From: Mycolicibacterium frederiksbergense
GTDB lineage: Bacteria; Actinomycetota; Actinomycetes; Mycobacteriales; Mycobacteriaceae
Direction of reading: 5' to 3'
DNA length: 64,000 nucleotides
Assembly (NCBI RefSeq): GCF_012223425.1
Contig: NZ_CP038799.1
Span: 4,696,249-4,760,248, forward strand
Below, piece after piece: positions 1 to 8,317 of this stretch; position 1 is the stretch's first letter, and every line of letters begins with the position of its first letter. The notes under the pieces were generated by a model that had not been told where the DNA came from, did not search any database, and saw nothing but the letters and a program-made list of their open reading frames with translations. The translations under genes were made by a program, and so were the position numbers.

Positions 1-234
1 GCGCCGCGCGGTCACCAACTCGTCGGCGTCGAGGCGGGAGAAGTCCTTCCCGTCTACCCGCACGGTGCCGCTGGTGGGACGCTCCAGGAAACTGACACAC
101 CGCGACAACGTGCTCTTGCCGGCGCCACTGGGCCCGACCACGGCCAGGATTTCTCCGCTGCCGACGGACAGGGAGATGTCGTCGAGGACGGTGCGGTCAC
201 CGAACCGTTTGGTCAGGTTTTCGATCTCGATCAC
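1..234 (-). CDS. MetN-like ABC transporter ATP-binding protein, N-terminal part
   Basis: This is the first 78 codons of an ABC ATPase that runs off the left edge. The Walker A motif GPSGAGKST lies at about residues 33-41. It is followed by a CVSFLERPTSGTVRVDGKD stretch closely resembling the MetN (methionine importer) subfamily. GTG at 232-234 is the chosen start, preceded by AAGAGAG; an ATT two codons upstream is the only close alternative. The signature motif, Walker B and any C-terminal ACT/NIL domain lie outside the window, so the substrate is inferred. A divergently oriented flavin monooxygenase related to sulfonate/sulfone monooxygenases follows, so a sulfur-source role is plausible. 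Confidence 0.8.
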   Translation of the reverse strand, partial: MIEIENLTKRFGDRTVLDDISLSVGSGEILAVVGPSGAGKSTLSRCVSFLERPTSGTVRVDGKDFSRLDADELVTARR

Positions 235-472
235 GGGAATGCTCTCTTGGTCGAACGGCTTTCGGTCGCGAGGCGTCGCGCTCCGTTGTGTGGCAACACA
301 TGTGGGTTGATCGCAGCTGGATCCGTCTTGCGGTTTGGTGGGGTTGTGAGGTTCGCCTTCGGACCACGGTCGAGGGACGTACCGAAGCTACGCATGCCGG
401 CGGATCGGCGAAAGAGTAGTGATCTGGCTGATCCGAAGTAGCTCTGATCTGCTCAAAGTGTTTGCACGCGAG

Positions 473-478
473 TATCTT
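473..478 (+). promoter_or_regulatory. candidate -10 box in divergent intergenic region 235-507
   Basis: TATCTT fits the mycobacterial TANNNT -10 pattern and would start RNA about 20-25 nt before the monooxygenase ATG. No convincing -35 box is seen. The rest of the 273-bp gap between the divergent ABC ATPase and monooxygenase genes shows no recognised riboswitch or reading frame. It does hold a short inverted repeat, TGTGTGGCAACACA, near 289-302. Confidence 0.3.
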
Positions 479-507
479 TGCAACGTGTCATCTGAAAATC
501 GTCATCC

Positions 508-1599
508 ATGAAGTTCCATTGGTACCTGCCGACCCATGGCGACACCACCACCATCGCGGACAATCGGGGTAGCGCCTCGGAGCGGGTGCAGTCGCATCTT
601 CAGCCGACGTTGGAGAACCTCACCGCGCTGGTGCGCAGCGCCGAGGATCTCGGCTTCGAGGCGGCGCTGACCCCGACCGGCTCGCACTGCGAGGATTCCT
701 GGCTGGCCACCGCCGCACTGGCGCAACACAGCCGCCGGCTCAAGTTCCTGGTGGCGTTCCGCCCTGGAGTGCTGTCGCCGACGCTGGCCGCCCAGCAGGT
801 CAGCACCTACCAGCGATTCACCGGAAATCGGTTGGCGCTCAACATCGTCACCGGCGGTGACGATCTGGAGATGCGCCGCTACGGCGACGGCGTCGACAAG
901 GCCGCCCGGTACCGGCGCACCGCAGAGTTCCTCACGGTGGTGCGCGGCGCCTGGAGCAATCCGGAGTTCAGCTTCCGCGGCGAGTTCTACGACGTGGCGG
1001 CGGCCAGGATGGCGTACCCGGTGGACACCCTGCCGACCGTCTACTTCGGCGGGTCTTCACCGGAGGCCATCGAGGTCGCCGCCGAGCACGCCGACGTCTA
1101 TCTCACCTGGGGTGAGCCGCCGGAGCAGGTCGCCGAGAAGATCGAGCGGGTGCGCGACGCCGCCGCACGACGCGGACGGGAGCTGAGGTTCGGTCTGCGA
1201 TTGCACACGGTGGCGCGCCCCACCGAGGAGCAGGCCTGGCGGCGTGCCGACGAGCTGATCGCCGGGCTGTCCGCCGATGAGGTGCGTCGCGCCCACGAGC
1301 GCTACCTGGCCAGTGGATCGGAGGGTCAGCGCCGGATGGCGGCGCTGACCACCGGCGAACTGGTCGATGCCCGCAGTCTCGAAGTCCATCCCGGGCTGTG
1401 GGCCGGGCCGAGCCTGCTGCGCGATGGCGCAGGCACCGCGGCGATCGGGAGCTATCGGCAGGTGGCCGACGTGTTCGCCGAATACGCCCGCCTCGGCATC
1501 AGCGAGTTCGTGTTGTCGGGCTACCCGCAGGCCGACGAGATCCGCCATGTCGGCGAGGGGGTGCTGCCGCTCGTGCGGGCGGGCGTCCCGGTCGGCTGA
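508..1599 (+). CDS. LLM-class flavin-dependent monooxygenase (alkanesulfonate/sulfone monooxygenase-like)
   Basis: A 363-residue luciferase-like TIM-barrel oxidoreductase. It opens with MKFHWYLPTHGD and has the SsuD-like core RPGVLSPTLAAQQVSTYQ and LALNIVTGG at about residues 90-120, plus a YFGGSSPEA stretch near 178. Enzymes of this group use FMNH2 from a separate reductase and oxygen to cleave C-S bonds of sulfonates or sulfones and release sulfite. No flavin reductase lies beside it here. Divergence from a MetN-like transporter fits scavenging of organosulfur compounds. The exact substrate cannot be read from the sequence. The ATG has no strong ribosome-binding site. Confidence 0.8.
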   Translation: MKFHWYLPTHGDTTTIADNRGSASERVQSHLQPTLENLTALVRSAEDLGFEAALTPTGSHCEDSWLATAALAQHSRRLKFLVAFRPGVLSPTLAAQQVSTYQRFTGNRLALNIVTGGDDLEMRRYGDGVDKAARYRRTAEFLTVVRGAWSNPEFSFRGEFYDVAAARMAYPVDTLPTVYFGGSSPEAIEVAAEHADVYLTWGEPPEQVAEKIERVRDAAARRGRELRFGLRLHTVARPTEEQAWRRADELIAGLSADEVRRAHERYLASGSEGQRRMAALTTGELVDARSLEVHPGLWAGPSLLRDGAGTAAIGSYRQVADVFAEYARLGISEFVLSGYPQADEIRHVGEGVLPLVRAGVPVG

Positions 1600-1600
1600 T

Positions 1601-2182
1601 TCAGCTCCAGGAGAACTCGGCGCGCAACCGGGTCGCGATGATCTCGAAACGATCCTTGTCGAGGATGGCACCCTCCCGGCGGATGCCGTCCTCGGGCACG
1701 TCGAGCACCCGGTCCAGCCGCACCCAGGAGGGCCGGCCGTCGTAGTCCCAGCTGCCCGTCCCGATTCCGACCCAGCCGTCGTCACCGGCATGGTGGTCCT
1801 GGCTGGACAGCATCAGTCCGAGCAGGGTGCGCTGATCGCGACCGACCACCAGCACCGGGCGGTCCTTGCCGCGCGTCGGATCGTCCTCGTAGACCACCCA
1901 GGTCCAGACGATCTCGCCCGGATCGGCCCGGCCGTCCAGGTCGGGGGAGTAGGAGATGCGCCGGGCCCGCTGTGCGGTGGGCACGCCGGTGCTGGTCACC
2001 GGTCGTCCACTGGTGAGGGCGGCCGGCGACGGGTTGGCCTGGGCTGCCAGCGCCTCCATGCCGATCCGCAGACCCTGTTGAAGGACGCGTTCGGGGTTGG
2101 GCAGCTGGCGGATGAGCTTCGGGGCCTCGCTGAACACGAGTTTCTCCGCAAACCTCTGGAAGGCCTTCCACTGGGACGCCAT
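1601..2182 (-). CDS. PemK/MazF-fold protein of the Rv2405 family
   Basis: A 193-residue protein. The N-terminal third is a helical, basic leader (ASQWKAFQRFAEKLVFSE). The C-terminal part, from about residue 85, resembles the PemK/MazF toxin fold: WTWVVYEDDPTRGKDRPVLVV followed by GLMLSS. It sits head to head with lepA, as Rv2405 does with lepA in M. tuberculosis. No antitoxin-like gene is adjacent, so a classical toxin role is doubtful; a housekeeping nuclease or binding role is equally possible. ATG at 2180-2182 was chosen; a TTG three codons upstream is an alternative start. The 3' end nearly abuts the convergent monooxygenase stop. Confidence 0.7.
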   Translation of the reverse strand: MASQWKAFQRFAEKLVFSEAPKLIRQLPNPERVLQQGLRIGMEALAAQANPSPAALTSGRPVTSTGVPTAQRARRISYSPDLDGRADPGEIVWTWVVYEDDPTRGKDRPVLVVGRDQRTLLGLMLSSQDHHAGDDGWVGIGTGSWDYDGRPSWVRLDRVLDVPEDGIRREGAILDKDRFEIIATRLRAEFSWS

Positions 2183-2209
2183 AGCCGCCAAGCATAGCGA
2201 GGGCGCCGC

Positions 2210-4126
2210 ATGCCCGATTGTGTCCAGCGGGCCCGCTGTCGATACCCTGGGACTACACGATCACGCCAGGACCAGGAGATTCCCATCAGCAGTTTCGCCG
2301 ACAAGACGTTCACCGCGCCGGCGCAGATACGGAACTTCTGCATCATCGCTCATATCGACCACGGCAAGTCGACGCTGGCCGACCGCATGCTCGGCATCAC
2401 CGGGGTGGTCGCCGACCGCGATATGCGGGCCCAGTATCTGGACCGGATGGATATCGAGCGGGAACGCGGTATCACCATCAAGGCGCAGAACGTCCGGCTG
2501 CCCTGGCAGGTCAATGGCGAAGACTTCGTCCTGCACCTGATCGACACCCCCGGTCACGTCGACTTCACCTACGAGGTGTCCCGGGCCCTGGAGGCCTGTG
2601 AGGGTGCGGTGCTGCTGGTCGATGCCGCCCAGGGCATCGAGGCGCAGACGCTGGCCAACCTCTACCTGGCCCTGGACCGGGAACTGACCATCATCCCGGT
2701 ACTCAACAAGATCGACCTGCCCGCCGCCGACCCGGACCGCTACGCCGGCGAGATCGCCCACATCATCGGCTGTGAACCCAGCGATGTGCTGCGGGTCTCC
2801 GGCAAGACCGGTATGGGCGTGCGTGAGCTGCTCGACGAGGTCGTCCGTCTGGTCCCCGCCCCGGTCGGGAAGGACGACGCACCGGCACGGGCGATGATCT
2901 TCGACTCGGTCTACGACATCTACCGCGGTGTGGTGACCTACGTCCGGGTGGTGGACGGCAAGCTCCATCCCCGCGAGAAGATCAAGATGATGTCCACCGG
3001 GGCGACCCATGAGCTGCTCGAGGTCGGCATCGTCTCCCCGGATCCGAAGGCCTCCGACGGGCTCGGCGTCGGCGAGGTCGGCTACCTGATCACCGGTGTG
3101 AAGGACGTCCGGCAGTCCAAGGTCGGCGACACCGTGACCTCGGCGCGGCACGGTGCCACCGAAGCGCTTGTCGGCTACCGCGAGCCCCGGCCGATGGTCT
3201 ACTCGGGCCTGTACCCGGTGGACGGCTCGGACTATCCGGTGCTGCGCGAGGCCCTGGACAAGCTGCAGCTCAACGACGCGGCGCTGACCTATGAGCCGGA
3301 GACCTCGGTGGCGCTCGGGTTCGGTTTCCGCTGCGGCTTCCTCGGGCTGCTGCACATGGAGATCACCCGGGAGCGCCTGGAGCGCGAGTTCAACCTCGAC
3401 CTGATCTCCACCGCGCCCAACGTCGTCTACCGCGTGGTCAAGGAAGACAACACGGAGATGATCGTCACCAACCCGTCGGACTGGCCCGAGGGCAAGGTCC
3501 GCGCGGTCTACGAGCCGGTGGTGAAGACGACGGTCATCGCGCCCAGCGAGTTCATCGGCACCATCATGGAGCTCTGCCAGGCCCGCCGCGGTGAACTGGG
3601 CGGGATGGACTATCTGTCCCCGGAGCGCGTCGAACTGCGCTACACGATGCCGCTCGGCGAGATCATCTTCGATTTCTTCGACTCGCTGAAATCGCGCACC
3701 CGCGGTTACGCCAGCCTCGACTACGAGGAGGCCGGTGAGCAGGAGGCCGACCTGGTCAAGGTCGACATCCTGCTGCAGGGCGAGGCCGTCGACGCGTTCA
3801 GCGCCATCGTGCACAAGGACGGCGCGGCGGCCTACGGCAACAAGATGACCACCAAGCTCAAGGAACTCATCCCGCGCCAGCAGTTCGAGGTGCCCATCCA
3901 GGCGGCCATCGGATCGAGAATCATTGCCCGCGAGAACATCCGGGCCATCCGCAAGGACGTGCTGTCCAAGTGCTACGGCGGTGACATCACCCGTAAGCGC
4001 AAGCTGCTGGAGAAGCAAAAAGAGGGCAAGAAGCGGATGAAGACGATCGGCCGGGTCGAGGTACCCCAGGAGGCGTTCGTCGCCGCGCTGTCGACCGATG
4101 CGGCAGGCGACAAAGCCAAGAAGTGA
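2210..4126 (+). CDS. lepA: elongation factor 4 (LepA), ribosome back-translocating GTPase
   Basis: A translational GTPase. It has the G1 loop AHIDHGKST at about residues 46-54, DTPGHVDF as G3, NKIDLPAA as G4, EF-G-like domains II, III and V, and the LepA-specific C-terminal domain ending KEGKKRMKTIGRVEVPQEAF. It binds stalled or mis-translocated ribosomes. The ATG at 2210 gives 638 residues, but the first 23 codons look poorly coding. A predicted promoter lies within them, and GGAG at 2275-2278 precedes in-frame ATT (2279) and ATC (2285) codons, so the protein may really begin near 2279-2285. Identity of the family is not in doubt. Confidence 0.96.
   Translation: MPDCVQRARCRYPGTTRSRQDQEIPISSFADKTFTAPAQIRNFCIIAHIDHGKSTLADRMLGITGVVADRDMRAQYLDRMDIERERGITIKAQNVRLPWQVNGEDFVLHLIDTPGHVDFTYEVSRALEACEGAVLLVDAAQGIEAQTLANLYLALDRELTIIPVLNKIDLPAADPDRYAGEIAHIIGCEPSDVLRVSGKTGMGVRELLDEVVRLVPAPVGKDDAPARAMIFDSVYDIYRGVVTYVRVVDGKLHPREKIKMMSTGATHELLEVGIVSPDPKASDGLGVGEVGYLITGVKDVRQSKVGDTVTSARHGATEALVGYREPRPMVYSGLYPVDGSDYPVLREALDKLQLNDAALTYEPETSVALGFGFRCGFLGLLHMEITRERLEREFNLDLISTAPNVVYRVVKEDNTEMIVTNPSDWPEGKVRAVYEPVVKTTVIAPSEFIGTIMELCQARRGELGGMDYLSPERVELRYTMPLGEIIFDFFDSLKSRTRGYASLDYEEAGEQEADLVKVDILLQGEAVDAFSAIVHKDGAAAYGNKMTTKLKELIPRQQFEVPIQAAIGSRIIARENIRAIRKDVLSKCYGGDITRKRKLLEKQKEGKKRMKTIGRVEVPQEAFVAALSTDAAGDKAKK
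2218..2248 (+). promoter_or_regulatory. predicted lepA promoter
   Basis: TTGTGT (2218-2223) and TACCCT (2243-2248) are separated by 19 nt and match -35 and TANNNT -10 elements. RNA would start near 2255, inside the reading frame opened by the ATG at 2210. This argues for a lepA start downstream of that ATG. Confidence 0.4.
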
Positions 4127-4157
4127 CTCCGGGGCCGCCATCGGTCACAATGACGCG

Positions 4158-4880
4158 GTGAACAGTGCCGCAGTATCGCCGCGCGCGCGGTATGCCCGTC
4201 CTGCCCTCGTCGCCGCGGCGATCGGGTGCGTGCTGCTGACCAGCTGTTCGGCCACGGTCACCGGTCAGGCCGTCCGGGACCAGAACGCGGCGCCCGTCGA
4301 CGCGCCGCCGCTCAAGGAGAGCCAGCTCGACGACGTGTTGCTGTCCATCGGCGACATCAACGACATCATGGGCTCGGACACCATGGAGGTCACCGGTGAG
4401 CTCGACCAGATGGTCGACCACTCCAGCGATGTGTCCGAACCGGATTGCCTCGGTTCGATCTTCGGCGCCGAACAGCCGGTCTACGGGGACAGCGGGTACA
4501 CCGCGGTCCGTGACCAGGTGTCGCGCGAACCCGACGACGACAACGCGCACTGGGTGGAACAGACCGCGGTGCTCTACCCGTCGGCGGACAAGGCGCAGCG
4601 CTTCTTCGACAGTGCGCAGTCCAGCTGGGACGCGTGCGCCGGGACGTCGATCGCCATCGACGACGGGATGGACAGCTACACCTGGCAGATCGAGGATCTG
4701 ACGGCCACCGACACGGTACTGACCCAGATCACCACCCAGGATGACGCCGACGGCTGGGAATGCCAGCATGCGCTCTCCGCGGTCACGAACGTGATCGTGG
4801 AGGCCTGGGCGTGCAGCTACGGCGCGGGCGACGAGGCGGCCCAGATCGCGGCGAAGATGGTCGAGAACGCCGTCGAGTAG
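4158..4880 (+). CDS. lipoprotein with PknH-type extracellular sensor domain
   Basis: A 240-residue secreted lipoprotein. GTG 4158 opens a signal peptide (basic VSPRARYARP, hydrophobic stretch) ending in the lipobox LLTSC at about residue 31. The mature part resembles the PknH C-terminal sensor domain: it contains YTAVRDQVSREPDD, CAGTSIAI and a late CQHALSAVTNVIVEAWACSYG, giving Cys residues that could form disulfides. Such proteins are attached to the outer face of the membrane; the ligand is unknown. Earlier in-frame codons overlap lepA and would spoil the signal peptide, so the GTG is preferred. Its stop overlaps the start of the methyltransferase gene. Confidence 0.75.
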   Translation: MNSAAVSPRARYARPALVAAAIGCVLLTSCSATVTGQAVRDQNAAPVDAPPLKESQLDDVLLSIGDINDIMGSDTMEVTGELDQMVDHSSDVSEPDCLGSIFGAEQPVYGDSGYTAVRDQVSREPDDDNAHWVEQTAVLYPSADKAQRFFDSAQSSWDACAGTSIAIDDGMDSYTWQIEDLTATDTVLTQITTQDDADGWECQHALSAVTNVIVEAWACSYGAGDEAAQIAAKMVENAVE

Positions 4881-5416
4881 TGGGCGACACCGACCGCACC
4901 CGCTGGGACGCGGCGTACATCGACCGAGACGCGGCGCCGACACCCGCGCTGCCCACGGTGTTCGTCGGTTACAAGGACCTGTTCCCGCGCCGCGGCACCG
5001 CACTGGAGATCGCCTGCGGTGCAGGCGGTGCCGCGGTGTGGCTGGCGCAACGCGGTCTGGACGTACACGCCGTCGATGTCTCGGGAATCGCCATCGGACA
5101 GGCTCGGGTGCTGGCCGAACAACACGGTGTCACAGCACGTTTCGACACTGTCGATCTCGATGGCGGGCTACCGCCCGGCGACCCGGCCGATGTGGTGCTG
5201 TGTCACAAGTTCCGCGAACCCGACCTCTTTGCGGATCTGTCCGCCCGGCTGAAGCCAGGCGGCCTACTGGCCATCTGTGTGCTCAGCGAGGTCGGCGCCT
5301 CGCCTGGGCGGTTCCGGGCTGTTGCCGGTGAACTGCGCTCGGCGTTCGCCGGCCTTGATGAGCTGGCCGCGGGGGAGGGCGACGGGCAGGCCTGGTTGCT
5401 CGCCCGGCGTCGCTGA
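4880..5416 (+). CDS. class I SAM-dependent methyltransferase, small
   Basis: A 178-residue methyltransferase starting with GTG 4880, which shares its G with the TAG stop of the lipoprotein gene. The SAM-binding loop is LEIACGAGGAAVWLAQRG at about residues 42-59. An acidic residue follows strand 2 (VHAVDVSG), and VVLCHKF replaces the usual post-motif II. This is a minimal Rossmann methyltransferase without a recognisable substrate domain; substrate unknown. The overlap implies co-transcription with the lipoprotein. An insertion sequence lies 36 bp after its stop. Confidence 0.8.
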   Translation: MGDTDRTRWDAAYIDRDAAPTPALPTVFVGYKDLFPRRGTALEIACGAGGAAVWLAQRGLDVHAVDVSGIAIGQARVLAEQHGVTARFDTVDLDGGLPPGDPADVVLCHKFREPDLFADLSARLKPGGLLAICVLSEVGASPGRFRAVAGELRSAFAGLDELAAGEGDGQAWLLARRR

Positions 5417-5435
5417 CCGCGGGCCGTCGGTACGG

Positions 5436-5451
5436 AAAAACTTGTCACACC
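5436..5451. repeat. 16-bp direct repeat, left copy (putative target duplication)
   Basis: AAAAACTTGTCACACC occurs immediately outside the left end of the insertion sequence. It recurs in the same orientation immediately outside the right end at 6877-6892. Confidence 0.7.
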
Positions 5452-5452
5452 T

Positions 5453-5502
5453 GTGATGTCTCAGGACATCGGTGACAGTTCTGCATCAGGACATCGGTGA
5501 CA
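5453..5502. repeat. IS left inverted repeat
   Basis: Begins GTGATGTCTCAGGACATCGG and contains two copies of the ACATCGGTGACAG sub-repeat. A third copy (5511-5527) overlaps the transposase stop codon. Confidence 0.85.
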
Positions 5503-5511
5503 GTGGATGTC

Positions 5512-6780
5512 TCAGGACATCGGTGACGGTTTCTCGTTCTTGGGGCGTGGACCGCGGGGGCGTCCGTTGCCGACGTACTTCACCCCCGGTGCGGGTCGGG
5601 TGTGTTCGATGAGGACTTCGCCGTCCAGGTCAGCCACGGTGATCTTCTCGCCGTCGACGACCACCAAGACCTGTTCGAAACCGCGCCCACCGTCGACTTG
5701 ATAGCGAACTCCGGCGAGGACGAATGCGCCGGCGCTGGTCAGGGTTGCGACGGTGGTGCCGGCGGGAAGGTCGGTGGGCGCAGACCTGCGCGGTGTGGTG
5801 ACCGCTGGAAGAACCGGCGCGTCGGGCCTGGGGCGCGGTGGTTCAGCTTTGGGGATTGCCTCCCAGGCCGTGCGCGGTGTGACGCGTCCTGGCAGCCCTT
5901 GGTGGGGACGTTCGGTGTTGTAGATGTCGTCGAACGCGTCGACCTGGGCCTGCAACTCGGCCAGCGTGCTGGCAAGCGGCTGCTTGTCGAGGTAGCGGAA
6001 CAAGGTCTGATGGAAGCGTTCATTCTTGCCCTGCGTGGTGGGCTTGTCGGGCTTTCCGGTGATCGCCTGAACCCCTAGCCGCGAGAGGTGTTTGACGAGT
6101 CGGCCGAGGTAGCCACGCCGCGAGGGGTTGAGCGCAATTCCGTTGTCCGACAATAACCGTTGGGGAACACCACAGGCTGCCACGCCCTTGTCAAACACTG
6201 CGATGGCCGCTTCGGCGGTCTCTGTCCACGCCACATGGGAGGCCACTGCGTAGCGGGAGTGGTCGTCGATGAGTTGGAAGATCACACACGTGCGGCCACC
6301 GGTGAGCACGTACTGGGTGGCGTCGACTTGCCAGCACGCGTTCGGGGCCGGGTAGACGAACCGTCGCCATGCCGAACGGGGCTTCTTCTTGGGCTCAAGA
6401 CGAGCCACACCGGCCTCACGGAAGATCCGTGCCAACGCTGCGATGGAAGGGACCTGCGGCAGGCCCATCGCGTGCATTTTGTCGTACACGCTGATCGGTC
6501 CATGGTCGCGGCCGGAAGCCTCCAGAGCGGCACGCACGGCCACGGCCTGCTGCCTAACCTCCTCAGTTAACTTCGACGGACTCGACTTCGGCCGCCGAGA
6601 CATGGGTTCGAGCACCTCGGCCTGCCCATCGGTCTTCGCGCGCTGACGTAACGCGTAGAACGACTTTCGGGAGATGCCGTGCTCGGCGCAGAACGTCGAG
6701 ACCGCCCCACGCGGCGCGTCATCAGGCCACTGTGAGATCGCCAACCGGACACGAGGATCGATAGGTTCATTAACAGCCAC
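5512..6780 (-). CDS. IS481-type transposase (DDE integrase core)
   Basis: A 422-residue transposase. The N-terminal helix-turn-helix (about residues 10-55, GAVSTFCAEHGISRKSFYALR) binds the ends. The rve integrase core carries the three acidic catalytic residues in CWQVDATQ, RLLSDNGIAL and GKNERFHQTL. The C-terminal tail after about residue 315 (NTERPHQGLPG, then a Pro/Arg-rich linker and small beta domain) is typical of the long mycobacterial members. GTG 6778-6780 follows GCGGGGG. The stop lies within the third terminal sub-repeat. No frameshift or internal stop is present, so the enzyme is probably functional. Confidence 0.93.
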   Translation of the reverse strand: MAVNEPIDPRVRLAISQWPDDAPRGAVSTFCAEHGISRKSFYALRQRAKTDGQAEVLEPMSRRPKSSPSKLTEEVRQQAVAVRAALEASGRDHGPISVYDKMHAMGLPQVPSIAALARIFREAGVARLEPKKKPRSAWRRFVYPAPNACWQVDATQYVLTGGRTCVIFQLIDDHSRYAVASHVAWTETAEAAIAVFDKGVAACGVPQRLLSDNGIALNPSRRGYLGRLVKHLSRLGVQAITGKPDKPTTQGKNERFHQTLFRYLDKQPLASTLAELQAQVDAFDDIYNTERPHQGLPGRVTPRTAWEAIPKAEPPRPRPDAPVLPAVTTPRRSAPTDLPAGTTVATLTSAGAFVLAGVRYQVDGGRGFEQVLVVVDGEKITVADLDGEVLIEHTRPAPGVKYVGNGRPRGPRPKNEKPSPMS

Positions 6781-6826
6781 CCCCGCAGCCTCGGCGCAGA
6801 AGTGTCACCACCAAGAACCCTCGAAG

Positions 6827-6876
6827 TGTCACCGATGTCCTGATACAGAACTGTCACCGATGTCTTGAGACATGAC
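6827..6876. repeat. IS right inverted repeat
   Basis: Reads on the minus strand GTCATGTCTCAAGACATCGG and onward, matching the left end over 50 bp with three differences. It includes two copies of the ACATCGGTGACA sub-repeat. Confidence 0.85.
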
Positions 6877-6892
6877 AAAAACTTGTCACACC
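6877..6892. repeat. 16-bp direct repeat, right copy (putative target duplication)
   Basis: AAAAACTTGTCACACC, identical to 5436-5451. It lies just upstream of the HNH gene, whose CATACT -10-like box (6900-6905) and ATG (6913) follow. Confidence 0.7.
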
Positions 6893-6912
6893 CGCGTGGC
6901 ATACTCGAACAC

Positions 6913-8307
6913 ATGTTCGAGATCCGAGGTGTCGCCGTCCACCTCGATGCTGCGCGCGATCAGCTTCGGGCCGAACGCAAGGCCATCGCGCACAAGTTGA
7001 TCGAAGCGGGGACGTTCGCCCTGGCGCGGATGGCCGAGCTGGGCCACAGCTTCGAGGACCGGATCGTGGACGACTGGGAACTGGTGGCTGCCGAGGTCGG
7101 TATCGAGCTCGGGATCAGCCGCGGCCGGGCATGCACGCTGATCACCCAGGGCCGTGACCTGATCGTCAGGCTCCCAGGGTTCGCCGCGGTATTCGCAGCC
7201 GGCGACGTGGATCTGCGGGTGCTTCGGGTCATCCTGAATCGCACGGCTCTGATTCTCGATCCCGACATCATGTCGGTCATCGATGCTCATCTTGCCGAGC
7301 GGGCTCCGTCGTGGAACGCGCTGTCTGATGACCGCATCGGCGATCTGGTCGATTCGATGGTCGTCGACGTCGACCCCGATGCGGTGCGCCGGGCGCGGGA
7401 GGCGCGCCGCCGCCGCAGTATCACTGTCGAACCGATCGGTGACGGCATGGTCGAGATCCACGGCCGCGTCGATGCCGCCAAGGGCGCAGTCTTCGATCAG
7501 GGCCTGGATGCGTTGGCGCGCACCGTGTGCCCCGATGACCCGCGCACCGTCGATGAGCGCCGAGCCGACTCCGTCGAGCCCCTGACTCTCGGCGCGACAA
7601 GCATCCCGTGCCTGTGCGGCAACGACGGTTGCCCGGCCGCAGGCAACGAGGTGCCCAAGGGGCACATCATGATCCATGTGCACGCCGAACAGGGCACCGT
7701 CACCTGCGAGGCCGAGCGCCCGGCGCTGATCCCCGGTTACGGCATCGTGCACGCCGAACAGATTCAGGAAATCATGCCGCAGGCCGACGTTCGGCCCGTG
7801 CCCGAGGCAGCGGATCTGGGTACCGAACGCGGCTATCATCCGTCCCGCACGCTCGCCGACTTCATCGGGTGCCGTGATCTGACGTGTCGCTGGCCCGGCT
7901 GCACTGTCCCGGTTGCGCACTGCGATATCGACCACACCACTCCGTGGCCCTACGGCCCGACGCATCCGTCCAACACGAAGTTGTATTGCCGAATCCACCA
8001 CCTGATCAAGACTTTTCACTGCGGCCCGGGCGGTTGGACCGATCAGCAGCATCCCGACGGGACCATCACGATCACCGCACCCAACGGGCGGACGTACACG
8101 ACCAAGCCCGACAGCGCCCTGTACTTTCCACAGTTCGCGGTGCGCACGGCTGAACTGGGGCCGATCACGATGCCGCCGCCGAGCCCGCATCGCGAACTCG
8201 CCGCACCCAAGCGCTCCCGCTCCCGCGCGCAGAACCGCGCCTACCGAATCGCACGCGAGCGAGCGCTCAACCGTGCGGACTACGAGGCCAACCCACCGCC
8301 CTTCTAG
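6913..8307 (+). CDS. DUF222 / HNH endonuclease-motif protein (13E12 repeat family)
   Basis: A 464-residue member of the mycobacterial 13E12 repeat family. The N-terminal DUF222 region covers about residues 20-300. It ends in a zinc-type HNH motif at about 325-375: CRDLTCRWPGC, then CDIDHTTPW, and LYCRIHHLIKTF. HNH domains cut DNA; the cellular role of this multicopy family is unknown. ATG 6913 starts the conserved MFEIRG sequence; an earlier in-frame start at 6865 lies inside the insertion sequence and is rejected. The IS sits only 36 bp upstream and may alter expression, but the coding sequence is intact. Confidence 0.85.
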   Translation: MFEIRGVAVHLDAARDQLRAERKAIAHKLIEAGTFALARMAELGHSFEDRIVDDWELVAAEVGIELGISRGRACTLITQGRDLIVRLPGFAAVFAAGDVDLRVLRVILNRTALILDPDIMSVIDAHLAERAPSWNALSDDRIGDLVDSMVVDVDPDAVRRAREARRRRSITVEPIGDGMVEIHGRVDAAKGAVFDQGLDALARTVCPDDPRTVDERRADSVEPLTLGATSIPCLCGNDGCPAAGNEVPKGHIMIHVHAEQGTVTCEAERPALIPGYGIVHAEQIQEIMPQADVRPVPEAADLGTERGYHPSRTLADFIGCRDLTCRWPGCTVPVAHCDIDHTTPWPYGPTHPSNTKLYCRIHHLIKTFHCGPGGWTDQQHPDGTITITAPNGRTYTTKPDSALYFPQFAVRTAELGPITMPPPSPHRELAAPKRSRSRAQNRAYRIARERALNRADYEANPPPF

Positions 8308-8317
8308 GCGCGAACCG

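Larger units (their letters stand above)
5452..6876. mobile_element. IS481-family insertion sequence, intact
   Basis: A 1425-bp element bounded by imperfect 50-bp terminal inverted repeats (5453-5502 and 6827-6876, 47 of 50 identical by eye) and by a 16-bp direct repeat. It contains one uninterrupted transposase gene on the minus strand. A sub-repeat, CAGGACATCGGTGACA, occurs three times at the left end and in two near-identical forms at the right end, probably as transposase binding sites. It separates the methyltransferase gene from the promoter of the HNH gene. Lack of decay suggests a fairly recent insertion. Confidence 0.9.

Noticed and set aside
2261..4141. 626-codon open frame antisense to lepA
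   Set aside because: High-GC antisense shadow of a strongly conserved GTPase gene; composition is His/Val/Asp-rich with no recognisable motif.
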